DNA of 64,000 nt from Hoylesella shahii DSM 15611 = JCM 12083 (GTDB taxonomy: Bacteria > Bacteroidota > Bacteroidia > Bacteroidales > Bacteroidaceae), in NCBI RefSeq assembly GCF_000613445.1, contig NZ_BAIZ01000009.1, positions 1 through 64,000 of the forward strand, read 5' to 3'. The position numbers and the translations under genes are program-made. Each line of letters starts with the position of its first letter. The first letter of the stretch is position 1. Under the pieces are notes generated by a model. It had not been told where the DNA came from. It made no database searches and saw only the letters and a list, made by a program, of their open reading frames with translations. Below are positions 48,810 through 58,926 of this stretch, piece by piece.

Positions 48810-51535
48810 CAGTAAACGAAGTGATGTGTCGGGTCTTGTTCGAGCTTTGAGTTTGGCTGATTTTCACCTCGTCGTGAGGTTGTCGCATAAAGAAGTCGAT
48901 GATGGTTTTCATCAGTTTCTCGCGACTAAATGCCTGCGTTATGCTCTCGAAAGGAAATCCCATCACAAATGTTTTGTAGCTACCTTGCGAGGCAATGGCA
49001 GCACTGAGGTTGTTTTCGGGATAGCGCATCACGGTAAATCCAGTTGAATCGGCCGGCTCGATGGCATCAGGCGACTCCACTATATATTGTTCAGCGTTTA
49101 GTGCATTGGCGTAATTCATCTCGCCCACACCCAGTTGTAGAGGCGAACGCACCATGCGAACGTTGCCAGTAAGTGCAGCACGCGAGTTGCGCCATTTGTA
49201 TTTGAGCACCTCGGTTGCAAAACGTTGGTCGCTTTCCAACGACTTTGTTAAGGGGTTGCACCATAGGTCGCTAGCTACGTAAGCACCCGAAACAAAGAGG
49301 TGAACGCCCCGTTGGGCATATTGGGCAAGTGCGTTTTGCACCTTCGAGTCGAAGGTTTTAAACATCAGTGGGTGTACATCTCCGCGGCCCATCTTGGTTT
49401 GGCATTGCTTACCCAGAATGTAATCAATGAAGGCATAATCGTCTTTAGCCTTGTCAAGACATTCGTTGGCGCACGATTCAAAGCTCAATCCTGCCTTTAA
49501 GATGGCTTCGCCGTGCAAGGCAGGATAGTCGAAAGTGTTACCCGCGATAACCTTAGTCTCTTCGTTACCATAGCTGTCGCCAAATCCGCCCGAGTCATCG
49601 TCAAGCCAAGGCAAGGTTCGGTTAAACTCTTTTTGGCTTCCTATGTAGCTAATATCTTGCACATAAGGTACACCATGGTCGATGTTATCAAGAAAACCCG
49701 CATATAAGGTGTCGGCAGGAGCAGGCGCAACGAAGTCGGCTGGCGCACAAATACGGTCGAACCCATTCACCACCAGTGCCTTCTTGTCCATGCTAGCCGA
49801 GCATCTAGCCACGGCCATTGTTTCCGAAGGAAAACTCTTTCCACCCTTGTTTACAGCCTCTACACGGAAGCTACACACCACATCGGCGGGAATACGAGCC
49901 ACATAGCGGTTGCGTTTTACCACCTTACCATTGTCGAATGCGCCGTTACCCAGACGAGTATAAACAATATATCGGTCGGGCATTGCCGATGGTTCGAGAG
50001 TGTCGGGCACTGCGTTCCAGGTTAATTCCACTTGGTCTCTGCCCTTAAGCGAAGCCGCAAAATGGTTGACAGGCAAGGGTGCAACCACGGGTGTGATGCC
50101 TCTTTGTGCACAGGTAAAGCGCAATATACCCTTGTAAATGGCCCTGCTAACGGTGAAACGAAAACGTGGGTCGAGTCCGTAACGCATGTCGGCAAAGTTT
50201 GATGCGACAGCAATTCGAGCAACATTGCCGGAACTCGTGGTGTGCGCGCTTCGAAGTAAGAGGCGTCTCTGCTGCCTCGGCTGTTCCATTGCGGTTCGTG
50301 CAGTGCGCGAATATCGTTAAGTATGCTGTTTTGCACACTCTCTGTGAGGTCTTTGCAGAGGTATCTTGACGCGCCATTGGCAAACACGCTGTCGTAAGAT
50401 TGGGTGTAATAGATGCCCAAAGTGCCGATGGTGCGATTGTCTTTAGTGGTGCCGGCATCGCTATGAAAGGCGAATGAAAGGTCGATGGGCACGTTTAAAC
50501 CCTGCCCACTGGGATAACTATCCGACCCGCCTGCTAGCCAGTTCACCCACATACCACGACTTTTATAATCGTCGGTGTAATCGTTTTGGCCCTTCGATTC
50601 CGAGTAAACGCTGTCTGGTACGCCAGCCCATTGCATCCAATAGCGTGCTGCTTCGGTGAAGCGGGGATAGCCACTCACGTCGGGTCTACCGATGTTTCCC
50701 ATACCACCGCCAAACTTTACGCCATCGGCCGTTACAATTTCGCCCACCTTTCCGGTGTTGTTGGTTAGCGTAACACGATGTTGTTGGCCAGCCTTTTCGT
50801 TGAAAACAAACTTGCCAAGGTAAATCCAAGTGCCGCCACCCATCTGTTGGTTTACGCAGAAATGGCTTTCTCCGCTTGATGGTGCACAGTGTAATGAGCA
50901 GTTGTGGTGCTTCCTGGCACTGTTTTATACGATACATAGACGGCATATTCGCCTGTTTTGGGCACGTTGGGTGTCCATTCGGCTGTGCTTTCTTGTCCTT
51001 TTTTTATAGATTGCACACTGCGAAACGTGCCATCTCCAAAGGGATTTTGAAAGGCCATGTATACCTTTTGTCGATGGGCAAAGCCTGCTCCTTGGCCCTG
51101 TTGCCATGTTTGTTGGCCATTGTGTTCTTTGTAAATGGCTTTGCTGTATTGGGTGTTGGCATCGTTATCCACCACCACCTCGTTGGTGTTCCAGTCGCGT
51201 TCGCGTGGCAAGATAACGTTTGCGCCTGCGTTTTCGAGCATGGGTGTGAGGTAGGGTAGCACGTAACTCATGGTGTAAAGGTCTTCCACGGTTTGCAATA
51301 GTCGTGCGCGTTGCCACTCCCAGCGGTCTTGTGTGCGTTCGTAATATCTGCCGTGGCTGTGCCAAAGGGCAATATGTCTGCCCGCAAGTCCTTGTGTGGG
51401 TGTAGTTGGAGCCGACAAGTTGGTTACCAGTGGTTGTTCGCAACGAGGTGCGAAGGTGGTTGGTGCTGCCTGTTGAGCCCTTGTGGCAAGGGCAGTGAGG
51501 CACATTGCTGCTATGATGATGTTGCGTCTAGCCAT
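48793..51535 (-). CDS. N-acetylmuramoyl-L-alanine amidase with golvesin/Xly-type domain (two frameshifts)
   Basis: 914 residues once repaired, from ATG 51535 (MARRNIIIAAMCLTALATRAQQ, signal peptide). An Amidase_3-like zinc site is split around an inserted beta domain: early IALWHSHGRYYE, later DLSFAFHSDAGTT and MLLELLSHQNFADMRYGLDPRF. The insert (VQSIKKGQESTAEWTPNVPKTG to GGGTWIYLGKFVF) is the golvesin C-terminal-like, xanthan-lyase-associated binding module. A fibronectin-like part and a C-terminal alpha/beta part follow. One base is missing at about 50876 (HHQ|SGESHFCVNQQ) and another at about 50199 (SHQ|NFADM). It would cut the MurNAc-L-Ala amide. It starts 5 bp after the sodium symporter stop. 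Confidence 0.85.
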
Positions 51536-51540
51536 TTGTT

Positions 51541-52998
51541 TTATACGTTTTGGGGTTTTTCGCCGCGTTTGATAAGCAGGCAAAGACCTGCAAAGGTGAA
51601 CAGAGCATTGAGTATGAGCAATTCGTAACTAAAGTGATAGCCGTTGAACCACGCCTCCGAATGGCGGTCCATCACCCAGCATAGCAAGGGCGAAGCTAAG
51701 GCCACGATGGGTATCCAGCGGTCGCGCACGGGTTTCTTTATCAGTATGCCAAAGGCAAAAAGACCAAGAATAGGACCGTAAGTGTAGCTGGCCAGGGTGT
51801 AAACGGCGTCTACCACACTGGTGTTGTTCAGCATGTTAAACACGATAATAGACAATCCCATCACCACTGCCATGCCCAAATGCACGCGTTTGCGCATCTT
51901 TGTCACTTCTTCTTCGCTGCGTTGGCCCGCTCCCAATATGTCTACGGTGAACGAAGTGGTGAGCGCGGTGAGCGCAGAGCCAGCTGCATTGTAGGCCGAA
52001 GCCGATAAACCCACAATGAACAATATACCCACGATTCCCGGAAGCAATGTGCCAGTGGCGATTGTGGGGAACAATTTGTCGCCCGTTGCCTCTATGCCAT
52101 GGCGCGCTGCCTCTTCATAGAGCAGCACTCCCAACATAAGGAAGGCGGCAACAACAACAAATTGCAACAAAATGCTTATCACCATGTTCTTTTGCGACTC
52201 GCGACTGTTGCGGCAACTCAAGTTGCGTTGCATCATATCTTGGTCTAAACCAGTCATCGCAATGGTGGTAAAGATTCCTGCAAAGAACTGTTTGAAGAAA
52301 TATTGCTTGTGGTTTACATCGTCGAAGAAGAACATACGGCTCATGTCGCTTTCTTTGATATGGCTGATTACGCCTCCAAACGACAGCTGAAGGTCGCTTG
52401 CAATGAACCAGATGCACAAAGCTACCGACACGATGAGGCAGGTTGTCTTGATGAGATCGGCCCAGATAACCGATTTAACACCGCCTTTGTGCGTGTAAAA
52501 CCACACGCATCCCACCGACAAGGCTACGTTTATCCAGAATGGAATGCCCAGCGGACCGAAGGCCAAAAGCTGCAAGGTGAAGCAAACCAAGAACAAACGA
52601 ACGGCTGCACCTAACATCTTGGAGATGAAAAAGAACCATGCACCAGTGTGATAGGCTTGTTGTCCAAAACGATTGCGCAGGTATTCGTAAACCGATGTGA
52701 GCTGCAAACGATAGAATAGGGGTGTGAGAACAAAGGCCACAATAAGCTGTCCGGCAATAAATCCGAGCACCAATTGCAGATAGCCAAAGCCGCTTTGTGC
52801 CACCATTCCAGGCACCGACACATAGGTTACGCCCGAGATGCTGGCCCCAATCATGGCAAAGGCCACCATGTACCACTTACTTTGGCGACTGCCTGTGAAG
52901 AAAGCGGCATTGTCCACATTGCGTCGGGCAAGAGCCGATACAAGGAACAGCACAACGAAGTAGGCCATAACGGTGGCGAGAATTGCTAATGGGGTCAT
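51541..52998 (-). CDS. Sodium:solute symporter (SSS family)
   Basis: 485 residues with about thirteen hydrophobic helices. SSS features: FTGSRQSKWYMVAFAMIGASISGVTYVSVPGM near the N-terminus, VYEYLRNRFG and the central GLDQDMMQRNLSCRN motif. Members import sugars, sialic acid, amino acids or nucleosides with sodium. In this position, 5 bp before the amidase and between two salvage blocks, it probably imports a wall-derived sugar or peptide; the specific solute cannot be read from sequence. Confidence 0.93.
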   Translation of the reverse strand: MTPLAILATVMAYFVVLFLVSALARRNVDNAAFFTGSRQSKWYMVAFAMIGASISGVTYVSVPGMVAQSGFGYLQLVLGFIAGQLIVAFVLTPLFYRLQLTSVYEYLRNRFGQQAYHTGAWFFFISKMLGAAVRLFLVCFTLQLLAFGPLGIPFWINVALSVGCVWFYTHKGGVKSVIWADLIKTTCLIVSVALCIWFIASDLQLSFGGVISHIKESDMSRMFFFDDVNHKQYFFKQFFAGIFTTIAMTGLDQDMMQRNLSCRNSRESQKNMVISILLQFVVVAAFLMLGVLLYEEAARHGIEATGDKLFPTIATGTLLPGIVGILFIVGLSASAYNAAGSALTALTTSFTVDILGAGQRSEEEVTKMRKRVHLGMAVVMGLSIIVFNMLNNTSVVDAVYTLASYTYGPILGLFAFGILIKKPVRDRWIPIVALASPLLCWVMDRHSEAWFNGYHFSYELLILNALFTFAGLCLLIKRGEKPQNV

Positions 52999-53362
52999 GT
53001 TGGTTTAATTAATAGTCAGCTCTCTGCTGCCTCTTTAAGGGGTTGTTGTTTCTCACCACCAACCCCTCTCTCGGTTGTGAGAGGGGTGGCGGTGTGCCTT
53101 TCGGCTTGCTATGAGACTGAGTTGGTTTTTGTTTTAAATCTTTTGCCCTCCATTTAGGGCTATTGTTTATTGATATCTTGTTTCTTAAAGCTTGAGATGA
53201 TGCTGTTGGACTAGCTTTGTCACCACGTAAGAAGGACTCAAGGCACTGGCTGTATAGCTTCGGTTAAAGGCGAGCAGAGATTAAGAGAGGCATAAATACA
53301 CTTTGCCTAATATGCTCTTCTCGACTTGAAGCGAGGGTGTGCGCCTGGCCATCTTCTAATAT
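52999..53362. other. Spacer between the second namZ and the symporter
   Basis: No gene. A hairpin CCCCTCTC/GAGAGGGG (about 53066-53091) on either strand, without a T-run. No promoter recognised. Confidence 0.4.
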
Positions 53363-54529
53363 TTACTCCTTATATAGAAGGTATTTCTTCCTACTCTCTT
53401 TAAATTTCTCCAGTTCGGGTTGCCACACGGCGCGAATTTCTTCGTTAGAACGCCCCTCGATAATCATCTTTTGCACATAGTCTACGCCCACCAGCTTGGT
53501 GAAGAATGGCGTAAAGAAGTGTTCGCCTATGTTGAGATTGCGATAGGCATTGATGATATACGAGAGATCGAAGCCACGTTTGATAATCTCATCATGGGGC
53601 ATTTTGCTCAAGTCTACACCATAACAACGCTGGTTAAGCTGTGGCGGGTTCTTCGCTCCATCAACACTTCGCGGTGTGAAACTGTGCGCATAGCCCACCA
53701 TCTTCGGGTGTCCGTATTGCTGAAAGGGCAAATCGGTGCCACGACCTAGGCTTACATCGGTGCCTTCGAACAGGCAAACAGCGGATAGAGATATATCGAC
53801 TGCATGTTAGGCAGGTTAGGAGACGGAGCAATGGGTAGTTCCCAAAGGTGGAATGGGTGTAGTTGTTGCAGGTAACGACGCTCAAACGGCATTTTGCGGC
53901 GCCATCTAGCCAGCCTTCTCCATTAATCATACCAGCCATCTCGCCCAGAGTGAGACCGTGAACCACGGGTATGGGCAACGCACCAACACCCGATTTGTGT
54001 TTCATGTCGAGCAGCGGACCGTCTACGTAGCTACCGTTAGGGTTGGGACGGTCTAATATCAACATCCTGGTTTTGGTCTTAACGCATGCGTTCATCAACT
54101 GAAGCATGGATATATAATAGGTGTAGAAGCGCAGTCCCACGTCTTGAATGTCTACCACAAGCACATCCGTCTTCTTCAAAACATCGGTATTGGGCTTGCC
54201 ATCTTTGCCATTGTAGAGCGAAAAAATGCGCACACCCGTTTTCTTGTCAACATCGTTTTGTACATGTTCACCAGCATCGGCCCTACCTCTAAATCCGTGT
54301 TCAGGACCGAAAACGCCCACCACGTTCACTTTATTCTCAATCAGAAGGTCGAGAATATGCTTGCCATTTACCACAGCAGTGTGGTTAGCAAAAAGTGCCA
54401 CCCGAAGCTTTTTCAGTTCGGGTAGATAGCTTCTGTGCGCTCGTCGCCACATATAACCTGCGTGTTCTGCGCCTTAACGCCGATGGCGACAAGGCAAACT
54501 AACACTAATAACGTAACAATTTTTTTCAT
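53363..54529 (-). CDS. DUF1343 / GH171 NamZ-type exo-N-acetylmuramidase, copy 2 (three frameshifts)
   Basis: 389 residues once repaired, from ATG 54529 (MKKIVTLLVLVCLVAIGVKAQ, signal peptide). Core: YLPELKKLRVALFANHT, VFGPEHGFRGRADAGEHV, VDIQDVGLRFYTYYISML and ILDRPNPNGSYVDGP. One base is missing at each of about 54430 (ERTEA|YLPEL), 53848 (THST|LWELPIAPSPNLPNM) and 53782 (YLYPS|VCLFEGTDVSLGRGTD). The restored C-terminal half follows the family. It has diverged clearly from copy 1, as expected for a different substrate or location. A TAACTTTG -7 element (complement of 54559-54566) lies 30 bases upstream, so it may lead the whole salvage region. Confidence 0.88.
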
Positions 54530-55082
54530 GTCAAGGCGGTTTCTAGTTGCTAACAACGCAAAGTTAGTGTATTTTTTAGAATTAGAAACACCAAATTAGG
54601 AATTTTTAGATTTCTTATTGATGTTTTGCAAAATCGCGACTAGTTGTGTTCTTATGTTTAAAAAGCGAAACCTTTGCTTTTATTGCCTTAATGAGGGCAA
54701 TGCGCATTATGCTTGGTAGTACAGACAAACAGAGCCTCTCAGGTAGTTTTTGAGACTAAAATATTTTACAAATAGTGTCTTATTGGATGGCTGTCGACAA
54801 TGCTTTGCGGGGTTAAAGACGCTGTTTAGCCTCTATGCTGATGCTTTTAGCTTTTGCTTCGTAGCGAAGGGTGTGCTGCTTTTTGCTTTCTATTCATAAG
54901 TCTCCTTTCTTCTAGACGTCTGGTTTGGAGTTTAGGGCATTTAACTTTGCCATCGCTTTTGGGTTTTCTGTTGTAAACTTTAGTCGTATAGATCGGATTT
55001 TATGGGCTATACGCCAACGTTATTAGACCTTAGTTGTGCCTTGTAAAAGCTTTCGAGCCATGTTTAAACCAGCTAATACGCC
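54530..55082. other. Non-coding spacer
   Basis: Apart from the TAACTTTG element at 54559-54566 (minus), with only a weak -33, I see no gene, terminator or repeat. Confidence 0.5.
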
Positions 55083-56894
55083 TTAGTGGTTTAGAATTTT
55101 CTTTAATAAGAACGTGGCATTCTGGTTTTTGGCCACGCCTGGCGTGATGCGATAGGAGTAAGTTACGTCGTTACCCAATTCTATTTCAAAGCAATAGTTG
55201 GCAAAACGTGTTGGCGCTTCGTCTTCCAACTTAGAAAGTTCAAGGTCGTGGGTGGCCACTATGCCACTGGCAGGTAGCTTCGCCATGGTTTGCAGAAACA
55301 ATCGCGAACCATTAAGCTTGTCGAGAGAGTTTGTTCCCTTCAATATCTCATCGAGAATAATAAAGGTATTGGGGTTGTTGTGACAATAGTTGATAAGCTG
55401 TTCTAGTCGAATAAGTTCGGCATTGAAGTACGAAATGCCTTGAGTAAGATCGTCGGTGGTGCGCATGCTGCTGAAAAGCCAAAAGCAAGAGATACGCATC
55501 TCGCTGGCGAAAACGGGCAAACCCACCATGGCCAGTACATAGTTAACTCCCACACATCTTAAGAATGTGCTCTTGCCTGCCATGTTAGCACCTGTAACAA
55601 TGTGGTATTGGCCTTGCTCGATGTGCAGGTTGTTGCCCACTGCTTTGGTACTTAAGAAGGGGTGGCGCAGGTTGGAGGCATGATAAAGGATGTGAGGTGT
55701 GTCTTCAATTTGTGGTTCAACGGCCTCGGGGTGGTTGTATTTGAAAGTGGCCAACGACACAAGGGCGTCCATGGCACTAAGATTTTCTACCCAAAGCGAA
55801 AAGTGTTGCAGGTTGCTATCCTGCCATTTCAGAAACTTACGCACAAGGAAGAAATCGCTAAGAAATAGGGCATTTGCAAACATTAGTCCTAAAACATTGC
55901 TTCGACGGTCAAGACTTCCAATGATTTGTTCTAGTTGTTTGAAGGCTTGTAAAGCCCCTTCCATCTCGGTTTTTATCTGTTTGTTTTGCGCTGCTTGCAG
56001 CTCTTCGGCTGTGATAAGACTAATCAATTGCACGCAAGCCGTTAGCTCTGTATGTAGCAGATTGGCCGTTTTGCTCACCGCCCTAAGCGAGTTTGAGCAT
56101 AGCAACATGGCTGCGAAGAAGTTGATGATGGCCCACCAAATGGGGATGTTGGCGCTCAAAGGGGTGAAGATAGCGAGCAAGGCAGTGACCCAAAAGCCAA
56201 CGATGGATGCGCAGGCTAAGCACAGTGAGAGAGGCGAGAGGGCAAAACGGGGTATGCTTATGGCCGATGCGTTGGCCATGGCTTGCGTGAGTTGGGCGCT
56301 GTTGATGCTGTTTGCTTGTCCCTTGCCTTGGGCAATAAAATGCATTCGCCACGTGTATTTATCGACTAGTTCGTTAATGGCTTCGCGTTTGCTTTCTACT
56401 TGTGCCTTAGCTTCTGCTGTAGCCCCTGGCAAAGCGGTTAAAGCCTGTGCCAGCGCATTGCTTCCGCCTGATGAAACGGTGCGGTTAAGTCGATGAAAAA
56501 GCGATGAAGGCCCGAAGATATCTAGGTCGAGGGCGAAGGGATGATGGGCATCGGCATGGTGCGAACCATCGTCGAAGGGACTGAAATCGCCCTCTAGAAA
56601 TCGCGCCTCGTCTTCGTAGGCTTGGCAAAGCTTACCAATGGCCGTGATGGCCGATTCGTTTCGCACATCCATTCGCCTAATTAGCACGTATATTACTAAG
56701 CAAGCGAGGGCTATCCATAATGTCCAAGTGGCATTGTGCAAGGTGGTGGCGAGGGTTAGAAATGTTAACATCGCCAAAAACGATGCTATTTCGCCTGCCA
56801 CAAAATAGCGGTTCTTGTGTTTTAAGCTTGCGAGTTGTGTGGATAGTTCGGCTGCTTGCCTTAAATAGGCTGCTTTGAGCGAGGCTGATTTCAT
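55083..56894 (-). CDS. Membrane-anchored MutS-family ATPase
   Basis: 603 residues. Two hydrophobic hairpins (about residues 33-70 and 218-275) would anchor it in the inner membrane. The C-terminal 200 residues are the MutS ATPase domain: Walker A TGANMAGKSTF, SSMRTTDDLTQGISYFNAEL, Walker B FIILDEILKGTNSLDK, and ATHDLEL. The mismatch-recognition domains of true MutS are absent, so a role in mismatch repair is doubtful. Such short MutS homologs are common in Bacteroidetes and uncharacterised as far as I know. Single gene with about 110 bp upstream to the SMI1/KNR4 gene. Confidence 0.9.
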   Translation of the reverse strand: MKSASLKAAYLRQAAELSTQLASLKHKNRYFVAGEIASFLAMLTFLTLATTLHNATWTLWIALACLVIYVLIRRMDVRNESAITAIGKLCQAYEDEARFLEGDFSPFDDGSHHADAHHPFALDLDIFGPSSLFHRLNRTVSSGGSNALAQALTALPGATAEAKAQVESKREAINELVDKYTWRMHFIAQGKGQANSINSAQLTQAMANASAISIPRFALSPLSLCLACASIVGFWVTALLAIFTPLSANIPIWWAIINFFAAMLLCSNSLRAVSKTANLLHTELTACVQLISLITAEELQAAQNKQIKTEMEGALQAFKQLEQIIGSLDRRSNVLGLMFANALFLSDFFLVRKFLKWQDSNLQHFSLWVENLSAMDALVSLATFKYNHPEAVEPQIEDTPHILYHASNLRHPFLSTKAVGNNLHIEQGQYHIVTGANMAGKSTFLRCVGVNYVLAMVGLPVFASEMRISCFWLFSSMRTTDDLTQGISYFNAELIRLEQLINYCHNNPNTFIILDEILKGTNSLDKLNGSRLFLQTMAKLPASGIVATHDLELSKLEDEAPTRFANYCFEIELGNDVTYSYRITPGVAKNQNATFLLKKILNH

Positions 56895-57002
56895 GTGCGA
56901 AAGGTTTTTAGAACTTGTTAGGGATTAGGATTTTCTTGGTTTTCTGGGCTTGCTATGGTTTATAGGGCATCTCATTATTCTAGCGTTTTTAGTTGCTAGT
57001 TA

Positions 57003-57557
57003 TCATTCTTCCATCCAATAATCCACGTCGGGGTTAATTTCGCGTGCCACTTCGCCCTCTCTTCGTTCGTCATAATCGAGCAATCCAAAGCGATCCACCG
57101 AATACACCTTGCGTTCGTAGTTGGCAACTAACGTTTGTAAGAAATTGGTGGCATTAAGACTCACGGCATCAATAAAAGCAAACTCGTCTAGAAAGGTGAT
57201 GGCCACCTCGTCTGTGGTGCGGTTGATGGCGTAATAACCATTCTCATCGTCGCGCAACAGCGGCAACCAGTCGGCGCCATGCACCTTTTTAAGGGCTTCG
57301 TAAGCTGCAGACCAGTCGTTAACGTGAATTAAACGAAAACCCGGAATAAAGTCGATGAAGTCTTCGCGTTTGCATTGTCGTGGCGTACCCGCCACCTTAT
57401 TATATATATAAGCAAGTAATGGAGGGAGTGGCGAGCCAGCAACAAACTCCAATTGTTGCGTGGCGTTGGGCTCAGGAAGTCCTAAACTCTCGGTATAGCC
57501 CTTGCGTTTGTTTTCAGAAAGAGCCAAAAAACGGTCGAAAAGCTGTTGTATGTCCAT
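57003..57557 (-). CDS. SMI1/KNR4 (SUKH)-like protein
   Basis: 184 residues, soluble. The order LPPLLAYIYNKVAGTP, FIPGFRLIHVNDW and WLPLLRDDENGYYAIN resembles the SMI1/KNR4 fold. The acidic tail is DVDYWMEE. SUKH proteins include immunity proteins against toxins but also unrelated housekeeping members. No toxin gene is nearby, so I do not claim immunity. It lies 55 bp after the M23 peptidase stop and may be co-transcribed. Confidence 0.65.
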   Translation of the reverse strand: MDIQQLFDRFLALSENKRKGYTESLGLPEPNATQQLEFVAGSPLPPLLAYIYNKVAGTPRQCKREDFIDFIPGFRLIHVNDWSAAYEALKKVHGADWLPLLRDDENGYYAINRTTDEVAITFLDEFAFIDAVSLNATNFLQTLVANYERKVYSVDRFGLLDYDERREGEVAREINPDVDYWMEE

Positions 57558-57612
57558 CTTCTTTTGCGGTTTGTTGATTGTTTGTTAATGAGGGGTTGTG
57601 GCCCTCGTGTTG

Positions 57613-58854
57613 TTATTTAGATTTGTCGGTGCGCACAACGCCATTGGAATATACCAGCGAATGTTGGCGTAACGACTTAGAATTGTGGTCGAAAACCAAT
57701 GCGGGGTCGATGCGTCGACCTTTAAAAAACACTTCGAAATGCAAGTGCTCGGTGGTAGCTCTGCCTGTTCTTCCCGTCAACCCGATAATGTCGCCAGCCT
57801 TAACAGCCTGCCCCACCTTCACCAAGTTGTGCGACTGATGGCTGTAAAGCGTTTCCAAACCATTGTCGTGACGAATAACGATGCAGTTGCCATAACCAAA
57901 ATAAGGCCCCGAACGTGTTACAATGCCACTGAAGGCAGCGAGAATGTTATCGTTGGCGCGTGTTTTAATATCTACACCCGAGTGTCTTCGCTTGCCGCCA
58001 TAAGGACTAATTACATGACTACCAGGCAAGGGATAAGCCCATTCGCGTGGCAAGAAGTCGGCAAGAGAAAGTTGGTTGCCTGTGTTGCTTTTACCCGTTT
58101 TTTGCGTTTTAAGCAAGGTTTTCTCGTTCTCTTTTTTCTCTTCGGCCAAGGCTTTCTCCTCTTCTTTCACACGTTTGGCCTCCTCCTTCTTGATTTTATC
58201 TTCCTCTTTGCGAAGCTTTTTCTCATCAGTCTGAGCCTTCTTTTCGGCTAAAAGTTTCTCTTCCAAATCTTTTTCGGTGGCTTGTCTCACCAACACGCGT
58301 TCGCCTTTCTTCTCCAGTCGCAACACCGTTTTATGCAATTTATGGTTGCTGGCGTCTATGATGGTAAGCGGATTGATGCGACCGCCGTTCACCATGGTGA
58401 GAAAAGACAATCTTCCCTTACCCTTATGCGTACCCACAATGGCAATGCTTTGTCCGGCTTCCACTGTTTGGTTGGGCTTCACTAGGTTTTGAGCGTTGTG
58501 CGCATACATCGTTTCCAATCCGTTATCGTGGCGTATCACTATCACGTTTCCCCACTGCTTATTTTTGCGTGCCAGCCTTACGCGTCCTGGAAACATAGCC
58601 TTTACTGCGTCTCCTTTCTTGGTTGTAATCTCTAATACATCGCTCCCAATGACTTTCGACTTCCCCACAGGCAGCGGGAAAGAGAAGTTTTTATGCCCCA
58701 CGGCATTGAGATCGATAAAGAGAACATTGCTCTTGTCAAATAAACCAGGCGTAGCGATGCTTATCTGTTGTGTCTCGGCAGGCGTGAATTTGTCATCTGA
58801 GGGTTTGCCAGCAGTGAAAAGCAGAAAGAGAAGAAATGCTGTAAGTTGTTTCAT
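57613..58854 (-). CDS. M23 peptidase with two LytM domains, the first degenerate
   Basis: 413 residues with a signal peptide. A first LytM-like domain (about 50-165) keeps the fold (VIVIRHDNGLETMYAHN, VEAGQSIAIVG) but has GKGRLSFLTM where active enzymes have the HLHFE motif. A highly charged coiled coil follows (about 195-250, Lys/Glu-rich). The C-terminal LytM domain (about 275-395) has the zinc and catalytic residues: RRHSGVDIK and TTEHLHFEVF. It would cut peptide cross-links or activate amidases in the periplasm, as EnvC/NlpD-like proteins do. It starts 72 bp after pgeF. Confidence 0.9.
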   Translation of the reverse strand: MKQLTAFLLFLLFTAGKPSDDKFTPAETQQISIATPGLFDKSNVLFIDLNAVGHKNFSFPLPVGKSKVIGSDVLEITTKKGDAVKAMFPGRVRLARKNKQWGNVIVIRHDNGLETMYAHNAQNLVKPNQTVEAGQSIAIVGTHKGKGRLSFLTMVNGGRINPLTIIDASNHKLHKTVLRLEKKGERVLVRQATEKDLEEKLLAEKKAQTDEKKLRKEEDKIKKEEAKRVKEEEKALAEEKKENEKTLLKTQKTGKSNTGNQLSLADFLPREWAYPLPGSHVISPYGGKRRHSGVDIKTRANDNILAAFSGIVTRSGPYFGYGNCIVIRHDNGLETLYSHQSHNLVKVGQAVKAGDIIGLTGRTGRATTEHLHFEVFFKGRRIDPALVFDHNSKSLRQHSLVYSNGVVRTDKSK

Positions 58855-58926
58855 TTGTATAATGCTAGATACGAACAGGTGTTGGCACGAATGCCATATT
58901 TAACCGAATGCATGGTTAAGCCCTGT

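Noticed and set aside
57003-57557. SMI1/KNR4 protein as an immunity protein of a toxin system
   Set aside because: No polymorphic toxin, secretion marker or repeated immunity genes lie nearby; the neighbours are housekeeping.
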